Part shown: positions 52,170-62,478 of the stretch, piece after piece
How positions within the stretch are numbered: the first letter of the stretch is position 1
Layout: the number at the start of each line of letters is the position of its first letter
Assembly (NCBI GenBank): GCA_949316235.1
Contig: OX438753.1
Span: 17,528,496-17,592,495 of the forward strand
DNA: 64,000 nt
Source of the DNA: Oegoconia quadripuncta
Taxonomy: Eukaryota; Arthropoda; Insecta; Lepidoptera; Autostichidae
Direction: 5' to 3'
The notes under the pieces: generated by a model
Seen by the model: only the letters and a program-made list of their open reading frames with translations
Databases searched by the model: none
What the model was told of the DNA's origin: nothing
Position numbers and translations under genes: made by a program

Positions 52170-52387
52170 AAATAAATATTTCGGACACTTACACCAATCA
52201 TCTAGTCCCAAACTAAGCAAAGCTTGTACTATGGATACTAGAAAACGAATAAAAATTTATAAAAACATCCATGACTCGGGAATAAATGTTCGTATTCATC
52301 ATACAAACATTTACCCATCGCGGGATTCGAACTCGCAACCGTTGATTTCGCTGACAGGGTCACTATCCACTACACCAATCGGTCGTC
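52170..52387 (-). mobile_element. SINE-B copy, full length
   Basis: Complete reversed copy, head CTACACCAATCGGTCGTC at the right edge and AATAAATATTTCGGACAC at the left. Confidence 0.9.
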
Positions 52388-52439
52388 TAGTTTATGAAAC
52401 TAATTAAACGATAGATGCCTGATGAAGCAAAATATATAA

Positions 52440-52935
52440 TACATGAAGTCACGACTGTCATCCCAAATAGGGTGGGCAGAGATATCAAAAACTAACTAAT
52501 GTTTGGGTGTTCCAAACACTTGAAGATTAATGCATGAGAACAAATGCCCACGTGACAAGGTGTGAACCATTCGCTGTTTAAACTTGCAAGTCTAAAATTT
52601 TTTTGTATGGAAAGTACCTTAAATAAATAAATAAAAGGTGTTTATTCATCATAAAAAAGAAAACACAAGCATACATAGAATCGAGAACCACAGTATTGTG
52701 ATGAATGGGTGGGACTCAGCAGTGTTGCTGATTTTCAGTCCCCCCCTGCAGAGTAGCTGCTGCCACCAAAGAAAGTATGGGCGACTTTCCAGTGGCTAAC
52801 GATTTTTTTTTAATATTTTTGGTTTCAAGCTTAGGCGTGGCTCTGGACAATGTAGAAATTAAATTAAAATGTAAGAAATAAGAGGCCTTAGTCTATCTTA
52901 GGTTGGTTCTGTTCTTTTTACGCGTCGAAACCATT
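52440..52935 (+). repeat. Repeat C copy interrupted by a reversed LINE 3' end
   Basis: The repeat C part (TCCCAAATAGGGTGGGCAG to GGAAAGTACCTT) stops at about 52621. A 3' UTR-like insert starting (AAAT)n AAAAGGTGTTTATTC occupies about 52622-52880. CTTAGTCTATCTTAGGTTGG resumes the repeat C end. Confidence 0.6.
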
Positions 52936-53447
52936 CTAAATAGTTTTATTATTTTTAGTTGATGCTCAATCACACGAAGAAGCTCTCAAAATTTACGAAA
53001 ATTGTTGAGTAATGAAGAGAACAATTTTATTTTTAAATAATAGTTAGATAATCAATATTTTATTTGCTACCAAATATAACGCAATGAATTGTTTCACATG
53101 CAATATTACTTAAATAAACAAAAACAAATTGCTTAGAACGGGTAGTGTTATTCCTCTATGTTAGAACATATAACGAAGCAGCAAATAATGCTGTCAGTGT
53201 CGCAATATGTTATGAAAATAGCTCTCCAACTCAACATGAGTTGCAATTCAATACCGTAATTCCGCTTTCCAGTGGAGCCTATAAGGTGACTTGAGACAGG
53301 CTTCCACGCGTTAGTTTACTTAAGATGCGTTATTGATATGATGGATGAGTATCTATTAGGTGGGTGAATAGTGAATTTATGTTGAGAATTCTTAGAATTT
53401 TAGTGATTTTTCAAAAAATTTAGTGTTACAAATATCAGTGATTTCGG
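52936..53447. other. No gene recognised
   Basis: Nothing supportable. Confidence 0.4.
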
Positions 53448-53710
53448 CACGCAAAAAGAATAGAACCATCCGTCTCTTCCAGTGGGTGTCGTAAAAGGCG
53501 ACTAAGGGACGTTCCACCATAAACATCTATGGATTTGGACGTTTCAACGGCGATGGGCTCACCCCCTGCAACATGAGCATTTCTGTATATTTTGTAAGGT
53601 AAACTGTGGATGGTGTTTCAATCATTAAACTTTTAATGTTTGGAACACCAAAACACTATTTGGGATATCTTTGACCACCCTATTTGGAATAAAGGTGCTA
53701 ACGATATGTG
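53448..53710 (-). repeat. Repeat C copy, near full length
   Basis: GGGTGTCGTAAAAGGCGACT at left and GACCACCCTATTTGGAATAA at right, in reverse orientation. Confidence 0.8.
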
Positions 53711-54344
53711 TGATAAACAGGAAAATTCTCATTTGCCAAGAATTTGACTAACAAATTAGAAATCTGCACTATACGACGCGTCCTGAAATATTACATCATA
53801 ACAAAAAATCTACATGGAATATTAATATAAAACTTTATCTCCCGCTGAAATAGACGCATAAATATTTTGCACCAACCAAGCTGCGCAGTCCAGTTTTTTA
53901 CTCCCGCAAATTGGGCACACCCTTTAAACTTTCGTCATACAAAATTCACCTTCGACGCTTCGGTCGATCCATCAAGCCGCAAAATTTTAACACCACAACC
54001 CTTCAGGGACGTTGCTTGTTCATATTTTATCATTTAACCAGTTTTACGTACGGGATGTGGTTTGGAGTGTGGGCTTGTTTTGAACAATCATAGTTAATCC
54101 ATTACTAAGTTAAACAAATTCGAAATCAATCATGAATCAATTATTCGTTTCACTACAGAGTTCATGGAATTTGGTAGTTTTATATGTAACCTTTTGTGAG
54201 AGTCTAGTATCAATGAAAGATCTATGAAAGGTTAGGCACCAATTCCTACTAGTACAATTTAGGGCTAAATGGACCATACAAGGTTAGATTGGCAACGCAT
54301 CTATCAATATAACATTTATTTCTCTCCACAATTATATCGGATGA
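53711..54344. other. No gene recognised
   Basis: Nothing supportable. Confidence 0.4.
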
Positions 54345-54768
54345 TATTTTTTACCGTAAGGAAAAAAATAGGGCATACTAGGTAAGTGAAATAGAAGTTA
54401 TTGGCATAGGCAATTTATTTTATATTTATTTTTTAACTTTATTTATTTATTTATTGATATTATGTGACTGGCGGGATTCGTATGGTTATCATGCGAAATG
54501 TATTTCGAACTCAGATTTTCTCCAAATTTTCTTTATTTACTTAATTTTATGATGTAATTATGTGAAATGGCTACAAACGTGACCGTCAAATAACACAATT
54601 AACACTTTATTCGATGAAGGGTTTGAAAAAACAAGTTAAACTAACTATGCCAATACCTTCTATTTCACTTACCTAATATACCCCATTTTTTTCCTTTAGG
54701 TAAAAAAACCCCCTTCCAAAAGAATTAAATTTTATAATTGTTGTCAAACAGGTGTCAAACCCTTCATA
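54345..54768. mobile_element. Foldback element with arms of about 65 bp
   Basis: The left arm (54345-54411: AAGGAAAAAAATAGGGCATA, AGGTAAGTGAAATAGAAG, TATTGGCATAG) is inverted at 54645-54712. A second pair, ATGAAGGGTTTGA (54614) and TCAAACCCTTCAT (54756), overlaps it. No ORF is present. Confidence 0.75.
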
Positions 54769-54889
54769 AAAAAATATATTATTGTCCTGGTGAGAAAGAT
54801 AATAATAATAATGACTTGTGTATTTTAAATACGTCCGTTGGTTTAATTTTTTTATATCTTTGCGTATCTGTATCGTGTGTATACAATCA

Positions 54890-55035
54890 TATCCCGCCAG
54901 CATTAAAACGAACAAGCATTAAAAGGAAACGAAAACTGTTAGCGACTATGTCTATGGGATAAGTCCGCCGTTGTACTCAAACTCTGTATCTATGTAAAAT
55001 TAATATATTGCCTTTTTGTACAATAAGGCGCTTAC
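54890..55035 (+). mobile_element. LINE 3' end, forward
   Basis: GGATAAGTCCGCCGTTGTAC and TTTTTGTACAATAAGGCGC fit the 3' UTR style of other LINEs in the window. No coding part. Confidence 0.45.
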
Positions 55036-55209
55036 AAACACACAAACAAGCGATAGTTAGCCACTAAGAGGTTGTGTTACTGTGAGTGAAGTCAGCAATA
55101 TAATGGATACGAAGCGTTACGCGACAATGAAGACCGAGTTCACGTACATCGTGATTAAGAGCATGAACGTGTTTATATGTGTTTAATTAATGAACATACA
55201 TACATAACG

Positions 55210-55510
55210 TCTCGACCTTTATCCCAAATGGAGTGATTCGCGATATCCCAAATATTAGCGTTTGTGTGTTCCAAATAAAGTTTAAGCTTGGAACAACATT
55301 CACGATTATCCCAAATGGAGTGGTTTGCGATATCCCAAATATTAGCGTTTGGGTGTTCCAATTAAAGTTTAAGCTTGGAACAATAATCACGGTTCAGCTT
55401 TATATATATTCATAAGCACATGTGAGCCTATCGTCATTGAAACATTCAAATCTATTGATGATTCTTAGTGTAAAATCCCATAAACGCCTTTAACGACATC
55501 CACATCACCT
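55210..55510 (+). repeat. Repeat C with 87-bp tandem duplication
   Basis: ATCCCAAATGGAGTG starts at 55221 and again at 55308. Each unit runs to AAAGTTTAAGCTTGGAACAA. The usual CGCCTTTAACGACATCCAC end follows near 55485. Confidence 0.85.
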
Positions 55511-55799
55511 TTTTTTTTTTTTTTTTTTTAATGATTTTCAATTGAATCAAATCAAATCATAAAAAATATTTCGTCGTACGTTTTTACTCTGAAGTCGATG
55601 TACAAGGATACAGAAGAATTAGCCATCAATATCTTCTTGCAGACTGCGGAGGAGACCCATCTTTAAGAGGTCTATCCTAAATTACTATTTAATATCAGGT
55701 CTATACAATTATATAATGGTATTATTAGATTGAGCTAAGGCACGATAACAATATCAGGTTACAGGTGGTGTTACAGTTAGACTGCTCGGCGATATTCAG

Positions 55800-56009
55800 T
55801 CTAATTATACAATATAATATAATTGTAACCCAAACTTATTTAAAAGAGCAACCCTTGAGTTTCTTGCTCGTTCTTCTCTGGGGAATCTGCTTTGCGAATG
55901 AGCAATAATGTCAATAATTTTAATATTAAGATAAAAAATGTGACGTTTTCAAGTGATAATCTTTATCCTACGAAATAAATATTTTTTGACTTTGACTTTG
56001 ATTTTGACA
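55800..56009 (+). mobile_element. LINE 3' end with (TTTGAC)n tail
   Basis: AAAAGAGCAACCCTTGAGTT, then CGAAATAAATATTTTTTGAC and TTTGACTTTGATTTTGAC. The hexamer tail is typical of certain insect LINEs. The ORF is gone. The same family is reversed at 32540. Confidence 0.65.
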
Positions 56010-56100
56010 GAGGCCACGGGTTCCATTTCCAGCCACTTATATATTTACTACTATATAGCGGCGTATACAAAATATGCTTGGCTACTATTACCGTGTCTTA

Positions 56101-56586
56101 GGCCCGTATTAATAAACCGTAACCGCCTCCGAAGCTCAATGTAAACAACATTGGGTTCACGATTCGGAGGTCGCGGATTCAAACCCCAGCGGGGTACATG
56201 TTTAAGTACTCGGTTTGTTTGGTGGTAGGGCATTTTAAAATGTCCGCCTGGCTAGCTACCACCATCTCATCTAAATCTGCCGCCAAGCAGCAATGTTAAT
56301 AACATTGTTGTGTTCCGGTTGTCAGAGATAAGATAGCCAGTCTCCCCAATGTTTTGGGGTTTCCGAGTCAGTACGCTTCCACCTTCGACCTCATCTTCAC
56401 TTAACAACAGGTGTGATTGAGGTCAAGTACGAACCCGTCGTGCATTAAAAAAAACCGTTCTCAAGATTGAGATGACATTAAGTTGACACTTGAGAACCTT
56501 TTGCATGTTAAAACAGTATCAAAAAAAAAGCAGTATTGAGACTGAGAGGCGACCTCAATCTCAAGAACGATTTATTAATACGGGCC
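56101..56586. mobile_element. MITE-3 (PIF/Harbinger-like), split by a SINE-A
   Basis: Terminal inverted repeats GGCCCGTATTAATAAA continue about 33 bp with two or three mismatches (CGTTCT..AGATTGAG). TTA flanks both ends (56098-56100, 56587-56589), the duplication typical of PIF/Harbinger. Without the SINE it is about 148 bp. The superfamily is inferred only from the TTA. Confidence 0.8.
56121..56452 (+). mobile_element. SINE-A copy, full length, inside MITE-3
   Basis: Complete, head AACCGCCTCCGAAGCTCAATG. The duplication AACCGT lies at 56115-56120 and 56453-56458, within the left inverted repeat of the MITE. Confidence 0.9.
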
Positions 56587-56711
56587 TTAGTCTACCGTTA
56601 AATAAAAGTGGCAATATATTGTATTCTGCCACGATAACAGTCTTTAATCAGTACGTCCTACTAGACCAGATATGTGGCAAAATTACGACAAACGCTAATG
56701 ATTCGATCGGA

Positions 56712-56778
56712 ATGGTGATCGAACCCGCGACCTCCGATTTGTAAACCCCATGTTGTTTACATTGAGCAACGGAGGCGG
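56712..56778 (-). mobile_element. SINE-A head fragment
   Basis: GGTGATCGAACCCGCGACCT to GAGCAACGGAGGCGG; only the tRNA-like part. Confidence 0.8.
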
Positions 56779-56824
56779 TCAAAAGTCTATTTCAATCAGA
56801 AGTAATTGAGTTCAAAAACAGACA

Positions 56825-56945
56825 TATACATAAAAATATTTATTGCATATAAGTATACAAACATAAATTGAACAAACATAGGACAGAAATTACAATACAC
56901 AAAAGGCGAGCTTATCTCTGTAAGAGATTTATTTATTTATTTAAG
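56825..56945 (-). mobile_element. LINE 3' end in reverse
   Basis: AATATTTATTGCATATAAGT and AAAAGGCGAGCTTATCTCTG; a relative is at 48296. Confidence 0.5.
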
Positions 56946-57344
56946 GAAAACCAACAGCCATGTAAAATCACAAATAATGGAAAATACCTACCCGACGACT
57001 AATAACAGGTTCTCACATATAAAACTCACATATTATTATTACATCAATGATTACTGATTCATGAAATCCTTTTATCAATACAGACCTATATGCAAATAGT
57101 TGATTTCGATTAAGAGAATGTGACTGTAAAGCGAAAAGGAAATAAAGTTAGTCGTGCTTTTCACAGATCGAAAACAACGGACCGTATCAAGTCGGGGTTC
57201 GAAGAATTAATAAAACCGGCAGTCTGGCGCGACATGTGATGAATGGAATGATACAGGATGTTCACTCACAGGTGCTACGGGGCTAGGAAAACAGCGTTAC
57301 CGGCTTATGTGAGATTAAGTCAATACAAAATGCTGTATGGCTTC
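56946..57344. other. No gene recognised
   Basis: Nothing supportable. Confidence 0.4.
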
Positions 57345-57424
57345 GGCACTGAAATAGAATAGAACCAACCCATCTCTTCCCGTGGGTGTTGTAAAAGGCG
57401 AATAAGAGACTTTCCACCAAAAAA
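57345..57424 (-). repeat. Repeat C, one half, split by a LINE fragment
   Basis: AGAACCAACCCATCTCTTCC and GTGGGTGTTGTAAAAGGCG. The other half is at 57751-57910. Confidence 0.75.
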
Positions 57425-57750
57425 CATTTTTTTTATATATGAGAGGGATGCAAACGAGCATGCGGGTCACCGGATGGAAAGCAATCACCACCGCCCATGG
57501 ACACCCGCAACACCAAAAGGGTCACAGATGCGTTGCCGGCCTTTGAGGAAGGTGTAGGCTCGTTTTTTGAAGGTTCCAATGTCGTACTCGTTCGTGAATA
57601 CCGCTGCCGGAAGTCCGTTCCACAGGGTGGTCGTACGTGGTAAGAAGTTTCTTGAGAAACGTACAGTAGTAGACTTCCACTCATCCAGATGTAAATTTTT
57701 ATCTAGATGGAAATAAAATGTCATCTAGATGGAAATTCAATTCTCGGCTA
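57425..57750 (-). pseudogene. 5'-truncated Jockey-like LINE, ORF2 C-terminus
   Basis: The minus-strand frame 57724-57485 reads [20 protein letters not shown], then [11 protein letters not shown] and [14 protein letters not shown], ending in TGA. This is the conserved C-terminal tail of Jockey-type reverse-transcriptase proteins. About 60 bp of 3' UTR and a short A-rich tail follow to the left. The frame is open, so the insert is fairly young. It inserted into repeat C. Confidence 0.8.
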
Positions 57751-57910
57751 GAAGTGTATCTATGGACTTGGACGTTTCAATGGCGACGGGCTCACCCGCT
57801 GTCACGTGTGCATTTCTATATATTTCGTAAGGTGACCGTGGATGTTGTTTCAATCATTCACTTTTAATCTCTACCCTATTTGGGATAAAGGTTGTGACGT
57901 CATACGTGAC
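57751..57910 (-). repeat. Repeat C, second half
   Basis: TATCTATGGACTTGGACG, then GGCGACGGGCTCACCCGC, to TATTTGGGATAAAGGTTG. Confidence 0.75.
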
Positions 57911-58063
57911 GTTTTTAAGTCAAAACAGACTCACATTTAAAGTATGTTTACCGGTTTATTCGTCGGTTTTTTACTGTATATCCGCTGCATAACGAAAAAA
58001 TCTGCTGAAATTTGTAAAACAAATTCCTAGTTGTATTTGTCTTTGTATTTGGCTCCGTGTAAT

Positions 58064-58393
58064 CCCCTCTGTGGCTCAATGTAAACAACATTGGGTTTAC
58101 GATTCGAAGGCCGCGGGTTCGATCCCCAGCGGGGGTACATGTTTAAGTACTCGGTTTGGTTGGTGGTAGGGCGTTTTAAAATGTCCGCCTGGCTAGCTAC
58201 CACCATCTCATCTAAATCTGCCGCCAAGCAGCAATGTTAATAACATTGTTGTGTTCCGGTTGTCAGAGATAAGATAGCCAGTCTCCCCAATGTTTTGGGG
58301 TTTCCGAGTCAGTACGCTTCCACCTTCGACCTCATCTTCACTTAACATGAGGTGTGATTGAGGTCAAGTACCAACCCGTAGTGTATAAAAAAA
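58064..58393 (+). mobile_element. SINE-A copy, full length
   Basis: Head CCCCTCTGTGGCTCAATG, B box GGTTCGATCCC and an A7 tail. It is very close to the copy at 56121; both share the variant CTCCCCAATGTTTTGGGG. Confidence 0.9.
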
Positions 58394-59158
58394 TAAAGTT
58401 AAAACTACTACAACACAATCACATTCAAGTGAAATGGATAATTTATGTATTTTAATCTTTACATTATATAGCAATTAAAAACAATAAAAACACACCGTAT
58501 TGCTACTATTAGTGCAGACCTCCTCTGCTTGTAGCTTGTATCTTTTCCCTAAAGTTTGTGTGGAAGAAATTATATAGCGATAAGGCCGCATAGATTATTT
58601 GATTGATTGATAAGATCGATTGGATAATCGATAGATTAAAGATCTTTTTTGGGTGCTAAGCAGGCGTAAATCGCTCTTACTTACCATGCAGTGGAAACAC
58701 TCAGGTGCTTAGCAAGTGGACGAATCATTATCTACATTGGATATGGCTACTATTTCAAAGTGACAATAACCATTAACTGTATTCTCAGAATCAGACCGAC
58801 ATCATAAGGTTTATCAAATATTATGCTAACAAGCCATAAGGTACAACTGGCCTTGATAAATTTTGTTTTCGAAAATGTAAGACGTGAACCTGTCTGGATC
58901 TGACGCTACGCTGTTCCTATGGCCACTCTAACTGACAACAAACTGGTGAGTTAGTGATATTGCGCCAGATTTCCGCATTGTTCGCTTATTTTATCAGCAC
59001 CGTTGTATTTTCTGCTTGTGAAAATGTATTTAGATCTGCAACATAATTTCGCATTTCTGCAATTGCACGTTGCGATGTCTCTCTTTATTATGTTTTGGTG
59101 TGTAGAATATAGTTTGGTGAGAATCTCTTTAGAAAAATAATAATAATAAATAAATAAA
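58394..59158. other. No gene; a LINE 3' end at about 58500-58620
   Basis: GCGATAAGGCCGCATAGATT followed by ATTTGATTGATTGATAAG is a LINE tail like 27888-28003 in the opposite orientation. The rest shows nothing. Confidence 0.5.
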
Positions 59159-59411
59159 AAAAAATCTCCTTAGACATACACACAGCGCCATCTAGTTCCA
59201 CTTTAAGCAACTATAGTGGAAATCAGATGGTTGGTATACTACATAAATATTTTTTTATTTGTAAATAAATACTTATTATAAATGAAAACATCCATAACTC
59301 GGGTACAAATGTCCGTATTCATCACACAAACATATGCCCCTAGCTGGATTCGAACCCGCATCCTTTTGGTATAGTGGCCAGAGTTGCTAACCCCTACACC
59401 AAACAGCTCTA
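59159..59411 (-). mobile_element. SINE-B variant copy
   Basis: Reversed partner of 35276-35538: CACAGCGCCATCTAGTTCCA, GGATTCGAACCCGC and CCTACACCAAACAGCTC. Confidence 0.8.
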
Positions 59412-59611
59412 TCTAATCTAATCTTTATTGTTTCTCACACAAGGTACTCGTAAATAGGTAAGTAATGATCACACAAAAGCATTATTAAAATATTCTGATC
59501 TAAATCTGATCTTCTTTGTGAGATACTGACATCTAAACTGGATAATCAATCTGTTTTTCCGTTACCCGGCTCTCCCCCTAGGTGGCGCAGGTAATACATG
59601 ATTAAATAATA

Positions 59612-59830
59612 ACAAACTAGCTTTCCGTCTGCTGATTCGCCTGCTTGGAATAACTTGTCGCGAAAATTTGCTTATCCCGCAGAGGCTACTTTGTCGGGAT
59701 AAAAAATATCCTATGTCTTAATCCAGGGTATGTTCTACCTATATATCAAATTTCATCCAAATCCATTCTTCCGTTTCGCCGTGGTTGAGCAACAAACAAA
59801 CAAAAATCCAAACTTTAGCATTTATAATAT
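59612..59830 (+). repeat. Dispersed repeat D, left part, split by an RTE LINE
   Basis: ACTAGCTTTCCGTCTGCTGA to TTTAGCATTTATAATAT. The last bases continue beyond the LINE at 60479 (TTTATAATATTAGTTAG). Confidence 0.8.
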
Positions 59831-60478
59831 TCTTCTTCTTCAATTTAAGAGCTCTGCTCTTGTCGGTGGAGTAACGACCATGTCTCTCAACTTTCCGCCC
59901 TCGTTTTAACCTCTTGGTACGACACGACATTCACCTTTTCTTTCACTTGGTCAAAGTAATTACGCCTAGGTCTTCCCCTTCCTCTATTTACTTCAATCTT
60001 TCCCTCAATTATGTTCTTCAAAAAAATATCGTGTCGTATCAAGTGACCTATCATCTTTCCTCTTCGGTTCTCAACTGTGGCTAACAGGCATCTCTTCTCC
60101 TTTACCATCACTAACACCTCTTCATTTGTTCTCTTCTCGGTCCAGCTTATTCCCTCCATTCGTCTCCAGCACCACATCTCGAATACCTCTAACCTTTCCC
60201 TGTTCCTTTGTGTTAATGTCCATGTCTCACAGCTGTATAAAGCTATACTCCATACATAGCATTTTATCAGCCGCTTTTTAGCTATTTTGCTTATTTTAGC
60301 TTTAAATAGATGTTTTTTGTTATTAAAATTAATCGCTTTCCTTATCACTATGTCTGGAGTACACCTCGAGTCACTTGTGATCAAAATTCCTAGATATTTA
60401 TACGAGTTGACCTGTTCTATTGCCTTGTTTTGAATATTTGAAGGACTATGTGCTGGTTTTACTTTGAAGTTACTAGTG
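59831..60478 (-). pseudogene. 5'-truncated RTE-like LINE, reverse-transcriptase C-terminus
   Basis: The minus-strand frame stays open from the truncation (about 60478) to 59887 and reads QVNSYKYLGILITSDSR, YSCETWTLTQRNRERLE, MWCWRRMEGISWTEKR and KMIGHLIRHD. This is the classic C-terminal half of insect RTE-type 'endonuclease-reverse transcriptase'. A 56-bp 3' UTR and a (GAA)n tail follow. The target duplication TTTATAATAT is at 59821-59830 and 60479-60488. The catalytic YxDD part was never copied in. The open frame and perfect duplication indicate a recent insertion. Confidence 0.85.
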
Positions 60479-60505
60479 TTTATAATATTAGTTAGATATA
60501 ATTTA
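60479..60505 (+). repeat. Dispersed repeat D, right end
   Basis: TTTATAATATTAGTTAGATA, the terminal sequence of repeat D, also serving as the right target duplication of the RTE insert. Confidence 0.8.
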
Positions 60506-60636
60506 AAAGTGGAAACAATATAGGTTATTCAGAAAAGTACCAGAATAAACGAGAGAAAATATAAATGTACATATGTATTTGTTTATGTGTGTTTAGAATG
60601 TATGTGTATTTGTGTGTACGCGCGATTATATTAATG

Positions 60637-60935
60637 TTTTTTTTTTATGCACTTGACCTCAATCACACCTGATGTTAAGGAAGATGAGACCGAAGGTGGT
60701 AGCGTGCTGACCCGGAAACCCCATCTTATTTGGGGGACTGGCTATCTTATCTCTGACAACCGGAACACAACAATGCTATTAACATTGCTGTTTGGCGGCA
60801 GATTTAGATCATAGCCAGGCGGACATTTAATATGACCTACCACCAACCAAAACTAAATATGTACCCCGCTGGGGATCGAACCCGCGACCTCCGAATCGTA
60901 AACCCAATGCTGTTTACATTGAGCCACGGAGGCGG
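60637..60935 (-). mobile_element. SINE-A copy with small deletions
   Basis: Complete from head (right) to T-run (left), with about 30 bp lost in several gaps. Confidence 0.9.
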
Positions 60936-61064
60936 TTAAATGTTTTTTCAATTAAGCAATAACTTTGAGGATATCTTTAGTCTGATTATAGTCAAATGAT
61001 TGTAACCATCGGGCAACAAATATTGTTAGTTTCACGGATACTATGGTGCACTGATACGGTAATT
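60923..61064 (+). repeat. Duplicated block, right copy (partner 50728-50873)
   Basis: Begins in the last 13 bp of the SINE-A above and ends TGATACGGTAATT, like its partner 10.2 kb away in the same orientation. Confidence 0.85.
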
Positions 61065-61238
61065 AGTTGTAACAGAACTACTTCCTTGTGTCCCTCTCCG
61101 AAGATCAACTCATCATGGCTTCTTAACCCTACTTGTATCTCTCGCACGAGCTTCATACAGAACTCACACCAACAGCCTTACATCTTTGCTGCTGGAGCAC
61201 AGTTTTCTCTACCTCGGCCACTATTGGCCATATAATTT

Positions 61239-61460
61239 GACGACCAGTTGGTGTAGTAGATAGTGACCCGGTCAGCGAAACGGTTGTGGGTTCGAATCCC
61301 GCGAGGGGTAAATGTTTGTGTGATGAATACGAACATTTATTCCCGAGTCATGGAAGTTTATATAAATATTTATGTATGTTTATCCATTATCTAGTATCCA
61401 TAGCACAAGCTTTGCTTAGTTTGGGACTAGTGTAAGTGTCCGAAATATTTATTTATTATA
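61239..61460 (+). mobile_element. SINE-B copy, full length
   Basis: Head CGACCAGTTGGTGTAGTAGA, B box GGTTCGAATCC and an ATTTATTTATTATA tail. Confidence 0.9.
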
Positions 61461-61861
61461 TTATTATTATTATTATAATCAAATACGCGAACTCAGTTCT
61501 GATTGGTGGATATATATTAGACTTCTGGCTATCTGATGATCAGCATTTCAAGCCGCCCCATTCGGTGTCCGACATGGCCTCGTTAGAACATTGATGTACA
61601 CCTGGTGAATTCGTTGCTCGGGGTAGACCATATAAGGAAGTAGACTAATTGCCACCCCTACAAATGAAATCTTGTTAATGACTGTGCTTGTGGACTAAGA
61701 TTGGTCTACATAAATTATTAAATGGTTTCCCTTGTGAGACTATAATACTCGTAGGATACTGATTGATGACTTAGTTTAAGGTGCTCAAACAAAATTAATG
61801 AACGACCTACTTTGAGGGGTGAATTAGATTGAACAACTTTTTATTGATTAGAGATTAGATT
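61461..61861. other. No gene; possible 5S-SINE fragment
   Basis: CTCAGTTCTGATTGGTGGAT and AAGCCGCCCCATTCGG (61492-61565) resemble the 5S-SINE body in reverse. Nothing else. Confidence 0.35.
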
Positions 61862-62105
61862 AGCGTAGTTTGAAGTCACAGTGGACAGTGCACGTAGCTC
61901 GAAGAGCTGATGGCCGATGGGGCATTAAAGTTCTCGAGTGTATACCACGCAGCGGCAAGCATAGCGTAGGATGTCCACTCACTAGGTGGACGCACGAGCT
62001 GATGAAGGTTGCTGAAGGTCGCTGGATGAAGGCTGCTTCCAACCGGTCGCTCTGATAATCTATGGGGGAGGCCTATATTCAGTAGTGGACACCTATGGTT
62101 GATAT
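61862..62105 (+). pseudogene. RTE-like LINE C-terminus, short remnant
   Basis: KSQWTVHVARRADGRWGIK, then RWTHELMKVAEGRWMKAAS, matches the tail of the family at 13404 (HIARRTDGRW, WMRAVQDRSLW). A stop follows NRSL. The 3' UTR GGCCTATATTCAGTAGTGGAC follows to about 62105. Confidence 0.7.
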
Positions 62106-62120
62106 CATGTTGATGAGATA

Positions 62121-62478
62121 TACAGGGTGTTAAGCGACGGTAGTCCAAACGGAGTCAGCAGCAAATGACCCCCCCGCTCATTTGCTACTCACGTGGTCCA
62201 AATTTTCGGGCATGGCCCCACAGTTCCCAAAAAAAAAAATTTTGTTGATTTTTCAAAAATGACCCTGAAATTTTGAAATGAATGAATGATAAAATAAAAC
62301 AAAAAGATTTTTTTTAGTTTAAGCTATTAATTTCGGTAATTTTTCGAAAATCAACAAAAAAAAATGTTTTTTCTTTGGATCTGTGCTAAGTTCAGAAAAT
62401 TTGAGCGAGGTGAGTAGCAAATAACCCCCCCTTGCTGCTGATTCAGTTTGGACAACCGTCCGCCTAACACCCGGTGTA
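62121..62478. mobile_element. MITE-4, 358-bp near-complete foldback
   Basis: The left end TACAGGGTGTTAAGCGACGG and right end (reverse) TTACACCGGGTGTTAGGCGG match. GTCCAAAC.GA.TCAGCAGCAA and ATTTGCTACTCAC continue the match for about 90 bp. The inner TTTTGTTGATTTTTC and GAAAATCAACAAAA extend the fold, leaving little unpaired. TA may be the target. Confidence 0.9.

Noticed and set aside
56123..56452. SINE plus flanks as one composite transposon
   Set aside because: Perfect AACCGT duplication around the SINE and TTA around the MITE show two separate insertions.
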